Source of the DNA: Bacillus sp. FJAT-50079
GTDB taxonomy: Bacteria > Bacillota > Bacilli > Bacillales > Bacillaceae_C
Length of the DNA stretch: 64,000 nucleotides
Reading direction: 5' to 3'
Assembly: GCF_018343515.1 (NCBI RefSeq)
Contig: NZ_JAGYPD010000006.1
Span: forward strand, 349,986 to 413,985
The position numbers and the translations under genes are program-made. Under the pieces are notes generated by a model. The model was not told the DNA's origin and searched no databases. It saw only the letters and a program-made list of their open reading frames with translations. Below are positions 8,604 to 16,656 of the stretch, piece by piece (position 1 is the first letter of the stretch; each line of letters opens with the position of its first letter).

Positions 8604-9946
8604 GCCTGCCCACCACCTTGTTCCGCTTCACGATCTTCGAGCTCGCGCTCAACGGGATTTTTCCTAAACATTCGGCTAAGTACAACAATCGTTCCCATCC
8701 CTAAAATGAGATATAAACCCGAAAAGAGCATAAGCATTAAATCCACTTGATTGCTCGAAGTAGCTGCATCGGCCGTACGCATGATTCCACGCAATATCCA
8801 CGGTTGGCGTCCTACTTCTGCCAGCCACCATCCTGCTTCAATCGCAATGAGTGAAAGGGGGCCGCCAAGAACGATGAGCCAGCGAAACCAGTTCGATTGT
8901 ACAAAGACCCAGCGTCGTTTTGTCCCAATCCAAAAAACAAATGATAACAGGACCATCCACATACCAATCGTAACCATAATATCAAATAAATAGTGGATGT
9001 AGAGTGGGGGAATTTCATCTTCTAGAAATTGATCAAGCCCTAGTACTTCGGCCGTTGGATCACTATGTGCCAAAAAGCTAAGTGCAAATGGGAGCTTGAT
9101 TGCGTATTTCACTTCACCATTGTCTAAAACACCGTATAAAATAAGCGGAGCCTTTTCTTCCGTTTCAAAATGCCATTCGGCCGCAGCTAATTTTTCTGGT
9201 TGATATTCAGCTAAATATTTTCCAGAGAAATCACCGATGACGGCCGTAGCGATGGAGAAGATCAATCCCAGTTTCATTGTTAAAAATAGGGCTTTTTTAT
9301 GATAGATATGATCCGAACCTTTTAATAATCGAAAGGCAGCGATTGAAGCAAGGACAAAGGCAGCTGTCATATAGCAAGTGACGACAACATGTGCAACTTT
9401 CGTCGGCATTGCCGGATTGAACATGGCAACAAGCGGATTCACATTGACAAGTGATCCGTTTACAATATCAAAGCCTTGTGGGGCATTCATAAATGCATTT
9501 ACCATCGTAATAAAGACAGCAGAAAAAGATGCTCCAATTGCGACTGGAATAAGCAATAATAAATGTTTACGCTGATCCTTAAAGCGATCCCAAGTGTATA
9601 AATAGATTCCTAAAAAAATCGCTTCAAAAAAGAATGCAAAGGTTTCCATAAAGAGCGGGAGGGCAATGACATTCCCAGCAAGTTCCATGAAGTTAGGCCA
9701 TAGCAATGATAATTGCAAGCCAATCGCTGTTCCTGTTACGACTCCCACGGCAACAGTAATAACGAAGCCACGTGTCCATCTTCTAGCTAGCAAAATATAA
9801 TGATCATCATTTTTCTTAATCCCGACCCACTGAGCGATCATGATCATTAGTGGGATACCAACACCAATTGTGGCATAAATAATGTGAAAGGATAAAGTTA
9901 ATTCTGTTAAAACTCTACTGAAAAATAATGCATCTTCGTTTCCCAA
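8594..9946 (-). CDS. cydA: Cytochrome bd-type quinol oxidase subunit I
   Basis: The 450-residue protein is CydA: an early LSFHIIYATIGVG with the heme b595 histidine, the GRQPW quinol-site motif (AEVGRQPWILRGIMRT) and nine membrane helices. Its length fits the short-Q-loop CbdA/YthA branch of Firmicutes. The start is a TTG at 9946 with GAGGAGG ten bases upstream; no in-frame ATG fits better. CydA holds hemes b558, b595 and d and oxidises menaquinol. It heads cydA-cydB-cydS and is preceded by a tiny membrane-protein gene, so this is at least a four-gene unit. Confidence 0.95.
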   Translation of the reverse strand: MGNEDALFFSRVLTELTLSFHIIYATIGVGIPLMIMIAQWVGIKKNDDHYILLARRWTRGFVITVAVGVVTGTAIGLQLSLLWPNFMELAGNVIALPLFMETFAFFFEAIFLGIYLYTWDRFKDQRKHLLLLIPVAIGASFSAVFITMVNAFMNAPQGFDIVNGSLVNVNPLVAMFNPAMPTKVAHVVVTCYMTAAFVLASIAAFRLLKGSDHIYHKKALFLTMKLGLIFSIATAVIGDFSGKYLAEYQPEKLAAAEWHFETEEKAPLILYGVLDNGEVKYAIKLPFALSFLAHSDPTAEVLGLDQFLEDEIPPLYIHYLFDIMVTIGMWMVLLSFVFWIGTKRRWVFVQSNWFRWLIVLGGPLSLIAIEAGWWLAEVGRQPWILRGIMRTADAATSSNQVDLMLMLFSGLYLILGMGTIVVLSRMFRKNPVERELEDREAEQGGGQAWT

Positions 9947-9965
9947 GCAACATTCGCCTCCTCAT

Positions 9966-10061
9966 CTAGCTGGCAAAAATCCTTCCGATGATTGAAATAA
10001 GCATAATGGCTGCTACCGAAAAAGTGAGCCATAATAATTTACGTTCATGATTTTTATACAT
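9966..10061 (-). CDS. 31-residue single-helix membrane protein upstream of cydA
   Basis: This short frame starts MYKNHERKLLWLTFSVAAIM and continues with a hydrophobic helix ending IIGRIFAS. AGGAG lies nine bases before the ATG, and its stop is 20 bases from the cydA start, with the cydA ribosome site between. A basic N-terminus plus one helix resembles small oxidase subunits such as CydX or subunit-2A-type proteins. It is not CydS, which is present downstream. No family name is recognised. It may be a second small subunit or an assembly factor. Confidence 0.65.
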   Translation of the reverse strand: MYKNHERKLLWLTFSVAAIMLISIIGRIFAS

Positions 10062-10200
10062 GTTTACACGCTCCTATGATTTCCATATTACCCAGAAATC
10101 ATGAATTTGAACGTTTTTTTAGAAATTCTTTTTGAACGTCACGATCGCTTATCCTCGAATAATGATAGAGGTGAAGGGTTATTGGGAACATCTGACAATA
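10062..10200 (-). promoter_or_regulatory. cyd leader/promoter region with direct repeats
   Basis: Read on the minus strand, two GTTCAAA direct repeats lie about 24 bases apart ahead of a TAATAT -10-like hexamer and the AGGAG of the small gene. The repeats could be binding sites for a respiratory regulator, but they match no consensus I can name with confidence. Confidence 0.3.
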
Positions 10201-10779
10201 TCAATGATTCATTTCATTATTCAATTCATCTTTCATCTGTGCAATTAATAACATTTCTGTCACATCACGTTTTTTTAATTTTCTTATTATTTGAATGAAT
10301 TCCAATTCTTCTTTGGAGACGAGTAATAAAGTCCCGTCTTTCTTCTCTTTCTGAATACCATCAATGATCATTTCCGAGAAATGGGAAATCTTTTCGATCA
10401 GGTCAGGGCATGTGATTTCCATTTTGAATTCATTTTTTAATAAAAACAAGATTTTTTTTGTTAGTGTTTTTTTAGGATCATAGTATAGATGCTCATTGTC
10501 AGTGGAATAGGAGTCAACCTTTTTCTCTTCTTCAACTGTAAGTAGGTTACCATTTTTATTATAAAAATGGGGATTAGCGTCTTCTCCTTTTAAGAGCCAA
10601 TCCGTAGAAACATTGAAAAATTCCGAGAGTGAAATAATCATTTTTGCAGAAGGCTGCTTTCTTTCATTTTCCCAATTACTAATTGCACTAGACTTTGTTC
10701 CTATTTTATCACCGAGTTTACTCATGGAAAGTAGGGATTTTTTTCTTAAATGGTGTATTCTTTTTCCGATTGTTTCCAC
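10201..10779 (-). CDS. XRE-family repressor-like regulator
   Basis: The 192-residue protein has an N-terminal Cro/CI helix-turn-helix (about residues 3-60: GKRIHHLRKKSLLSMSKLGD then SSAISNWENERKQPS) with the following TDWLLKG motif typical of phage and SinR-like regulators. The C-terminal half is lysine-rich with no recognised domain. The GTG at 10779 has GGGGAG eight bases upstream; a GTG three codons earlier is the alternative. A 15-bp palindrome lies 80 bases upstream and two small genes are transcribed divergently. This is the layout of a phage-type switch, although no other phage genes are near. Confidence 0.8.
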   Translation of the reverse strand: METIGKRIHHLRKKSLLSMSKLGDKIGTKSSAISNWENERKQPSAKMIISLSEFFNVSTDWLLKGEDANPHFYNKNGNLLTVEEEKKVDSYSTDNEHLYYDPKKTLTKKILFLLKNEFKMEITCPDLIEKISHFSEMIIDGIQKEKKDGTLLLVSKEELEFIQIIRKLKKRDVTEMLLIAQMKDELNNEMNH

Positions 10780-10859
10780 TTTTATCACTCCCCTTTGATA
10801 GTAAAAGTGTATAAATGCCAGTTTTATGACAAAATATAATGTAATCCCCTTGATTTCAC

Positions 10860-10874
10860 TACTACTAAGTAGTA
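10860..10874. promoter_or_regulatory. palindromic operator candidate
   Basis: TACTACTAAGTAGTA is a perfect 15-bp palindrome (odd centre) in the divergent region between the XRE gene and the two small genes. Placement suggests it is the regulator's own operator. Confidence 0.55.
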
Positions 10875-11016
10875 AAATTTATAATAAATTACATAACACA
10901 TTCAAATCATATCAAAAAGTTTGACCGAAACATAATAAGAACAAGAGATATTTGCAAGACTTTTGTAGTGAATCTAAAAATCAGAAGATTCCAACGAGTG
11001 ATAAGGGGGAGAGAAG

Positions 11017-11253
11017 TTGTTTGAAACAAAAGACATAGCAAAATTAGAAAAGATGTTAGAAATAATAAAAGAAAAATTACATTATTGGAAAGATAAAAAT
11101 CATTATATTTATGAACAATACGAATATTTCCAACATATTGTTATATTTCATCTCGAACTCCATCAAGAGCAACCCCCCAATGAAATTACAGCATTATTGA
11201 GAATTTATGACGATGTAAAAAAAGACTTGGAAGCCTCAACTTATCAAAATTAA
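11017..11253 (+). CDS. small protein of unknown function (78 aa)
   Basis: A TTG start at 11017 follows AGGGGGA by six bases. The protein is charged and predicted largely alpha-helical (KLEKMLEIIKEKLHYWKDKN), without membrane segment or signal. It lies 38 bases before a helix-turn-helix gene and diverges from the XRE regulator. I do not recognise the family. Position suggests a member of a small phage-like or mobile regulatory module. Confidence 0.65.
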   Translation: MFETKDIAKLEKMLEIIKEKLHYWKDKNHYIYEQYEYFQHIVIFHLELHQEQPPNEITALLRIYDDVKKDLEASTYQN

Positions 11254-11290
11254 ATATAGAGACCCGTTGAAGAAAGGGAGGGATCGCTAT

Positions 11291-11497
11291 ATGCCGGTTC
11301 GCAAACAGGCGATAACGAATATAGGGTGGGAGATAAAACGTTGCTTAGCTGAAATGAAAATGACACAAACGGAATTTTGCGAACAATATGGAATTCCATT
11401 AAGCCGCCTATCGGAAATCATTTCTGGTACTCGGCCAAATAAAAAATATAGAAATAAAATTATCGACATTTTAGGGATTGAGGAGGTTGTATCGTGA
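11291..11497 (+). CDS. small helix-turn-helix protein (68 aa)
   Basis: The 68-residue protein is almost wholly a DNA-binding helix-turn-helix: EIKRCLAEMKMTQTEFCEQY, then IPLSRLSEIISGTRPNKKYR. Such minimal Cro-like proteins are common in phages and integrative elements. The ATG at 11291 has GGGAGGG nine bases upstream; an in-frame TTG at 11267 overlaps that site and is less likely. A good terminator follows the stop within ten bases, closing a two-gene unit. Confidence 0.75.
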   Translation: MPVRKQAITNIGWEIKRCLAEMKMTQTEFCEQYGIPLSRLSEIISGTRPNKKYRNKIIDILGIEEVVS

Positions 11498-11504
11498 CCG
11501 ATTT

Positions 11505-11532
11505 CGTTTCGTACTTACGAAACGTTTTTTTT
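11505..11532 (+). terminator. rho-independent terminator
   Basis: CGTTTCGTA and TACGAAACG form a perfect nine-pair stem with a two-base spacer, followed by eight T. Confidence 0.9.
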
Positions 11533-11652
11533 CTGTTATGTCCAACAATTGTTTGTTAATCTAATTTGTAGGCGACACGGAATATCCACTTCTTTAATAA
11601 TCCTCAAGATCGAACATCCATTAAAGTCCCCAATTTAATTCATTTTTTAAAC

Positions 11653-11695
11653 TGTGATGCATATCACAATGTTCTGTTTGTATTTTTATTATGAT
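11653..11695 (+). promoter_or_regulatory. FNR box and class II promoter of the Fe-S repair gene
   Basis: TGTGATGCATATCACA (11653-11668) is a perfect TGTGA-N6-TCACA CRP/FNR palindrome. A TATGAT -10 lies at 11690-11695, giving a start near 11702 and a site centred about 41.5 bases upstream. That is the canonical class II activator position, and there is no good -35. Confidence 0.85.
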
Positions 11696-11725
11696 GTAGG
11701 TAGAAAAGATAGGAGGAACATGAAC

Positions 11726-12424
11726 ATGACTCAACTTACTCTTAATACCTACGTTTCTGATATTGTAACTGCACTCCCGCAAAGTACGGATCTATTTAGG
11801 AAATTGCGCATTGATTTTTGTTGTGGCGGAAAAGTAGCACTGAGGGAAGCGGCAGAAGCGCGCCGCCTTAATCCGGAGGAAGTGTTACAGCAAATTAAAG
11901 ATGTAGAAAATAAACTGGAAAAACGCGAAAGCTTGCATCCAGCATCTTTCGGTGAAAAAACACTCGTTGCTTATATTCAAGAGAAATATCACGAACATTT
12001 AAGGGAAGAGTTGCCTGCACTTGCACCTTATATTACGAAAGTAGCGCGTGTTCATGGGGGCGGTTATCCACATCTTCTTCTTGTTCAAAAACTATTCCAA
12101 GAATTACGTGCAGAATTATTGGAGCACACAAAAGATGAAGATGAAAATGTATTTCCGCTTATTCTCGAATTTTTGAATAAACCAACACCCGAACTAAAAG
12201 AAAAAGTAAAGCCGCATGTATTTGAGCTTGAGGAAGAACATGAGCATGCGGGCCAGATATTAAATGAGTTGCGTAATATTACAAATAACTATACAGCGCC
12301 CGAGGATGCTTGCCAAACCTATCGAACCGTATATGCCCGCTTAGAACAGCTTGAGAAATATACATTTGACCATGTACATCTAGAAAATAATATTCTTTTT
12401 GAACGTGTTCGCGCTGCGCTTTAA
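11726..12424 (+). CDS. Di-iron Fe-S cluster repair protein (RIC family)
   Basis: The 232-residue protein has the N-terminal ScdA_N (DUF542) domain with DFCCGGK (Cys32-Cys33) and a C-terminal hemerythrin-like domain with spaced histidines and glutamates (HEHLREE, HTKDEDENVFP, EEEHEHAG, HVHLENNILF). RIC proteins (ScdA, YtfE, DnrN) restore clusters damaged by nitric oxide or oxidants. The ATG at 11726 is nine bases after AGGAGG; another ATG at 11720 is too close. The FNR box upstream fits induction under oxygen limitation or nitrosative conditions. It is monocistronic. Confidence 0.92.
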   Translation: MTQLTLNTYVSDIVTALPQSTDLFRKLRIDFCCGGKVALREAAEARRLNPEEVLQQIKDVENKLEKRESLHPASFGEKTLVAYIQEKYHEHLREELPALAPYITKVARVHGGGYPHLLLVQKLFQELRAELLEHTKDEDENVFPLILEFLNKPTPELKEKVKPHVFELEEEHEHAGQILNELRNITNNYTAPEDACQTYRTVYARLEQLEKYTFDHVHLENNILFERVRAAL

Positions 12425-12433
12425 TAAATAATC

Positions 12434-12480
12434 AATACCCATTGAATGGTTTTCACTCCAATCAATGGGTATTTTTGTTT
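12434..12480 (+). terminator. rho-independent terminator after the RIC gene
   Basis: AATACCCATTGA pairs perfectly with TCAATGGGTATT around a loop of about 15 bases, then TTTG and TTT. Confidence 0.9.
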
Positions 12481-12549
12481 TATTTATAAAGAATGGGGTG
12501 CTCCTACATGACAAATACTTTGGTTAAGTCGTAATTTGACGAGGAGGAT

Positions 12550-13986
12550 ATGATGGAAACAACCTATCGAGGTTCTAATAAAATGATTTTTGGGATTGTG
12601 TTTGGGGTGATTACGTTTTGGCTATTTGCGCAAGCGATGGTCAATGTCGTTCCAGATGTTCAAAAAGATTTAGGGATTTCATTAGGAACATTAAACGTAG
12701 CTATCAGTTTGACAGCCTTATTTTCAGGGATGTTTATCGTTGTTGCCGGTGGATTAGCCGATAAGATGGGGCGGAAAAAAATGACGTATTTCGGTTTGAT
12801 TTTAAGTGTGATCGGTTCGCTATGTCTTATTTTTGCTCATAGTGCCGCTCTCCTTATTATTGGACGAGTGATTCAAGGGCTTTCTGCCGCAGCCATTATG
12901 CCTGCAACTATTGCCTTGATTAAGGCTTATTTTGATGGACCCGATCGTCTGCGGGCATTGAGTTATTGGTCGATTGGGTCTTGGGGTGGTTCTGGTCTAT
13001 GTTCATTCGCTGGTGGCGCGATTGCCACGTATATGGGGTGGCGCTGGATCTTTATTATTTCAATTGTTTTCGCTCTGCTTGCAATGTTTCTCATAAAAGA
13101 AGTACCTGAAAGCAAAGTAGAGACCGCTCAAGCAACGAAGTTCGACTATACCGGGTTAGTTATTTTTATCATTACGATGTTGGCTTTAAATTTAGTCATT
13201 ACACGCGGTGGAGATTATGGATGGATTAGCCCACTTACTTTAGTTCTAGCTGCTGTAACTGTGATAGGGATCTTTATCTTTTTCAAAGTTGAAGCAAGAA
13301 AGGATAATCAGTTTATCGATTTTTCCTTGTTTAAAAATAAAGCTTATTCCGGTGCAACGATATCTAACTTTTTATTAAATGCCGTTGCGGGAACATTAGT
13401 CGTAGCCAATACTTATGTTCAAGTAGGTAGAGGGTTTTCCGCGTTTCAATCGGGTATATTAACATTAGGATATTTAGCGGCCGTACTTGCGATGATTCGT
13501 GTTGGTGAGAAAATTTTGCAAAAGACGGGTGCTAGAAAACCGATGATCTGGGGGACGATTTTAACCGGAGTAGGGATTGGAATGATGGCTTTTACTTTTT
13601 TACCAGGATTTACGTATACGGTTGTCGTCTTTATCGGCTTCGTTCTATTCGGTCTTGGATTAGGTATGTATGCGACACCATCGACAGATACAGCGGTTTC
13701 CAATGCACCAGATGAAAAAATAGGGATCGCTTCTGGGATTTATAAAATGGCAAGCTCTTTAGGCGGCTCATTCGGTGTTGCGATATCGACTGCCGTATAT
13801 AGTGCGATAACAGCGGTTGGTGCAGTTGAATCAGCGGCATCAGCAGGTATTATTACGAATGTGATCTTTGCTGCATTGGCGCTTCTTTCAATTATATTCA
13901 TGATTCCACGTAGTAGAGGGAATAAAGCGAAAGAATCAACGGAAGATGAAATACATGATGACACCCTAATACCACTTAAAGGATGA
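12550..13986 (+). CDS. MFS transporter, drug:H+ antiporter type
   Basis: The 478-residue protein has about 14 membrane helices, with motif A-like GGLADKMGRKKM between helices 2 and 3 and the QGLSAAAIMPATIALI motif C-like segment, which indicate the DHA2 antiporter branch (EmrB/QacA). Substrate is unknown. Tandem ATGs at 12550 and 12553 follow GAGGAGG. It is seven bases upstream of an M20 amidohydrolase, so the two probably form an operon handling an N-acylated or peptide-like compound. The protein is full length. Confidence 0.85.
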   Translation: MMETTYRGSNKMIFGIVFGVITFWLFAQAMVNVVPDVQKDLGISLGTLNVAISLTALFSGMFIVVAGGLADKMGRKKMTYFGLILSVIGSLCLIFAHSAALLIIGRVIQGLSAAAIMPATIALIKAYFDGPDRLRALSYWSIGSWGGSGLCSFAGGAIATYMGWRWIFIISIVFALLAMFLIKEVPESKVETAQATKFDYTGLVIFIITMLALNLVITRGGDYGWISPLTLVLAAVTVIGIFIFFKVEARKDNQFIDFSLFKNKAYSGATISNFLLNAVAGTLVVANTYVQVGRGFSAFQSGILTLGYLAAVLAMIRVGEKILQKTGARKPMIWGTILTGVGIGMMAFTFLPGFTYTVVVFIGFVLFGLGLGMYATPSTDTAVSNAPDEKIGIASGIYKMASSLGGSFGVAISTAVYSAITAVGAVESAASAGIITNVIFAALALLSIIFMIPRSRGNKAKESTEDEIHDDTLIPLKG

Positions 13987-13993
13987 AGATAAG

Positions 13994-15181
13994 ATGAAAG
14001 AACAATTAATGAAATTATTGGAATCGCGCAAGCAAGAAATGATTGATATTCGCCGTTATTTACATGAACATCCGGAGCTTAGCTTTCATGAGGAAAAAAC
14101 GGCACAATATATTATTGACTTTTATAAAGGTAAAGATGTTGATGTTCAAACGAATGTAGGGAATGGGTTTGGAATCATCGTCACGATTAAAGGCGGAAAA
14201 CAGGGAAAGACAATCGGACTGAGAGCAGATTTTGATGCACTGCCGATTGTCGAAGAAACCGATGTTCCTTTTAAATCGAAAAATGAAGGAGTCATGCACG
14301 CGTGTGGGCATGATGGGCATACGGCTTATTTATTAATCCTTGCTGATTGCCTTATTCAATTGAAAGATCAAATTCCCGGAACGATCAAAATCATTCACCA
14401 ACATGCGGAAGAGACCCCTCCTGGTGGGGCAAAAAGCATTGTTGAATCAGGCGTACTCGATGATTTGGATGCTGTTTATGGCATTCACTTATTTCCGACA
14501 GATCCTGCTGGTGTTGTTGGCTACCGAAGCGGCAATGCGATGGCAGGGCGTACGTATTTCAAATTAATTATTCAGGGGATTGGCGGTCACGGTTCATCGC
14601 CACATTTAGCCAATGACGCCATCGTCGCCGGCGCTTATTTTGTGACAGCAATACAAACGATTATAAGTCGACGTTTAGATCCATTCGAAACAGGCGTTGT
14701 AACGATCGGATCTTTTGATGGGAAAGGCAGCTTCAATGTCATTAAAGATGCTGTCACTCTCGAAGGAGATGTCCGTTATATGGACAGTGATACACAAGAG
14801 AAAATTGACAAGGAAGTTCATCGTATATCGAAGGGAATTGAAGCGGAATTCGGTGTAACATGTGATTTAACATATGTTTCGGATTATCCGCCGTTATACA
14901 ATGATCCAGAGATCACTGCGAATGTGATTGCAAGTCTTAAGGAGATGAATGATCCAGATATTAAAGATGTGATCGAATTTCCGAAGTTTTCGGGCTCTGA
15001 AGACTTTGCATACTACGCAGAGAAAATTCCTGGCTGTTTCTTCTATATCGGTTGTAAGCCAAAAGGCGTGGAAAAAGCCTATTTCAATCATCATCCGAAA
15101 TTCGATATTGATGAAGATGCGTTGCTCGTAGCAGCAAAATCAGTCGGACAAGTTGTTTGCAGTTACTATGAACTTCAGTAA
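13994..15181 (+). CDS. M20-family amidohydrolase
   Basis: The 395-residue enzyme matches M20D amidohydrolases that cleave N-acyl amino acids, hippurate or indole conjugates. Visible metal and catalytic blocks are RADFDALP (about residue 77), MHACGHDGHTA (about 98), HQHAEETPPGG (about 137) with the catalytic Glu, and the C-terminal SGSEDFAYY. It is cytoplasmic, with no signal. It follows the MFS gene by seven bases, which suggests a transport-plus-hydrolysis pair. The true substrate is unknown. Confidence 0.88.
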   Translation: MKEQLMKLLESRKQEMIDIRRYLHEHPELSFHEEKTAQYIIDFYKGKDVDVQTNVGNGFGIIVTIKGGKQGKTIGLRADFDALPIVEETDVPFKSKNEGVMHACGHDGHTAYLLILADCLIQLKDQIPGTIKIIHQHAEETPPGGAKSIVESGVLDDLDAVYGIHLFPTDPAGVVGYRSGNAMAGRTYFKLIIQGIGGHGSSPHLANDAIVAGAYFVTAIQTIISRRLDPFETGVVTIGSFDGKGSFNVIKDAVTLEGDVRYMDSDTQEKIDKEVHRISKGIEAEFGVTCDLTYVSDYPPLYNDPEITANVIASLKEMNDPDIKDVIEFPKFSGSEDFAYYAEKIPGCFFYIGCKPKGVEKAYFNHHPKFDIDEDALLVAAKSVGQVVCSYYELQ

Positions 15182-15191
15182 GTAATGAATC

Positions 15192-15234
15192 GTGTTCAAA
15201 AGTCAATCCCTTGACTTTTGGGCACCTTTTATTT
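15192..15234 (+). terminator. rho-independent terminator
   Basis: GTGTTCAAAAGTCAA pairs with TTGACTTTTGGGCAC (two internal mismatches) around a four-base loop, then CCTTTTATTT. Confidence 0.85.
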
Positions 15235-15397
15235 GATCTTCAAACGGAAGTTGTGTAATTAAACGAAAACTTACGCAATTCACACTTAAAGTGATGCAAT
15301 TAACCGAAATCCCCCATTGAATCGATTTCTGGTCATAATCCTTGCTTGTCCATGATATGATATATAAATAAATCGTCGATCTAGTGGGGGGAAAAAG

Positions 15398-16009
15398 ATG
15401 CAGCAATGGATTACACAAATCATGGAACAATATGGGTACTTCGGAATCCTTTTTTTAATTGCGCTAGAAAATATTTTTCCACCGATCCCTTCGGAAGTAA
15501 TTTTGACATTCGGCGGTTTTATGACGACCGTAACGGAGATGAGAATTTCAGGAGTGATTCTTTTTTCCACAATTGGATCTACACTTGGGGCGATCATTCT
15601 TTACGGATTGGGAACGATGCTCGATATCGATCGGCTCGGTCGGATCGTTGAACGTTGGGGGCATATTTTTCGTTTGACAAAAAAAGATGTACATAAAGCG
15701 GATGTTTGGTTTGATAAATATGGTGTCTGGACCGTGTTTTTTTGTCGTTTCATTCCGCTCATTCGCAGCTTAATTTCGATCCCAGCCGGAATGGCGCGGA
15801 TGAATTTCGGGGTGTTCATCGTGTTAACCGCCTTCGGAACATTGATTTGGAATGCGGTCCTTGTCAATATTGGTGCAGCAGTCGGTGCATCATGGGAATC
15901 GATTGTTGATGTGATGGATGTATACTCAACGGTTATCTATATTGGACTAGCCCTACTTATTATTATTTTCGTGGCAGTATGGGTTAAAAAAAGAATTAAA
16001 TCCAAATAA
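15398..16009 (+). CDS. DedA-family membrane protein
   Basis: The 203-residue protein has the DedA (SNARE-associated) pattern: ENIFPPIPSEVILTFGGF early, GTMLDIDRLGRI, and CRFIPLIRSLISIPAGMARM near residue 125 with the conserved arginines, followed by C-terminal helices. Several DedA proteins act as flippases of polyprenyl phosphate or phosphatidylethanolamine in Firmicutes. The ATG at 15398 follows GTGGGGGG. A promoter-like TATGATATAT lies about 45 bases upstream. Which lipid it moves is not visible. Confidence 0.9.
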   Translation: MQQWITQIMEQYGYFGILFLIALENIFPPIPSEVILTFGGFMTTVTEMRISGVILFSTIGSTLGAIILYGLGTMLDIDRLGRIVERWGHIFRLTKKDVHKADVWFDKYGVWTVFFCRFIPLIRSLISIPAGMARMNFGVFIVLTAFGTLIWNAVLVNIGAAVGASWESIVDVMDVYSTVIYIGLALLIIIFVAVWVKKRIKSK

Positions 16010-16051
16010 GTAGTATAATCGTTTCATTAAGGAATGAGGGGAATTAAGGTT

Positions 16052-16330
16052 ATGAAGATTATTTCACATGAAATTGAAGAAATTGTAGATCCAACCGGCA
16101 TTTTACCAGGAGAGCGATACGAATTTCTCATCCACATTGAGTTGCCAGAAGAGGATGAGGCATACACTACATCAGGCTTGTTATTGCGAGTCATTTTTGC
16201 CGTTGATGAACAAGGCGCGCGAATCAGCCAATATCATTTTATTGAAAAGGCAACGAATCAAGTATTGGATTTCTCTATGTTAGAGGAAGAAGAGCAAATG
16301 ATTGCTGAATATTGTCAACAAAACCTTTAA
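16052..16330 (+). CDS. DUF6509-like small protein
   Basis: The 92-residue acidic protein (MKIISHEIEEIVDPTGILPG) is recognised as a conserved Bacillaceae protein of the DUF6509 type; function is unknown. The ATG at 16052 is preferred, with GAGGGG ten bases upstream; the in-frame ATG at 16034 overlaps that site. No membrane segment. It sits between DedA and the pro operon. Confidence 0.7.
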   Translation: MKIISHEIEEIVDPTGILPGERYEFLIHIELPEEDEAYTTSGLLLRVIFAVDEQGARISQYHFIEKATNQVLDFSMLEEEEQMIAEYCQQNL

Positions 16331-16346
16331 TAAAGGGCTGAAACCC

Positions 16347-16375
16347 TTGACATGCGCTCATTTTCAAGTCATAAT
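16347..16375 (+). promoter_or_regulatory. sigma-A promoter of proBA
   Basis: TTGACA (16347-16352), a 17-base spacer and CATAAT (16370-16375) place the start near 16382, at the 5' edge of the T-box leader. Confidence 0.85.
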
Positions 16376-16381
16376 ATTGGT

Positions 16382-16632
16382 TAATATATTGAACGTCGAC
16401 AGGGGAACAGTATGTGGATCGTTGCTGTAGCAGAGAGCGAAATTTATAAGCTGAAAGATTTCGTAGCAGTCAACCCACTGAACCTACCTCTTGAGTCCCA
16501 TGCCAAACATGGGCGTGCCTTCAACGTTATGAAGTAAGTGGAATGCGTATGCATTCAAAAATAGGTGGTACCGCGGGAGATAAGCTCTTTCGTCCTTTTC
16601 AATAGGATGATTGGGGCTTTTTTATTTTATGG
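16382..16632 (+). ncRNA. proline T-box riboswitch (proBA leader)
   Basis: The T-box sequence AGGTGGTACCGCGG lies at 16563-16576. Stem I landmarks are present (AGAGAGCGAA and GCTGAAAGATTTC in the distal loop), then TGAA-CCT-ACC, which gives a CCT specifier (16483-16485) for proline. A terminator follows with an AGCTC...GGGGCT stem and T-run. Uncharged tRNA-Pro should favour the antiterminator and switch on proBA. Confidence 0.93.
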
Positions 16633-16656
16633 AAAATCCTAGTAGGAGATATGATG

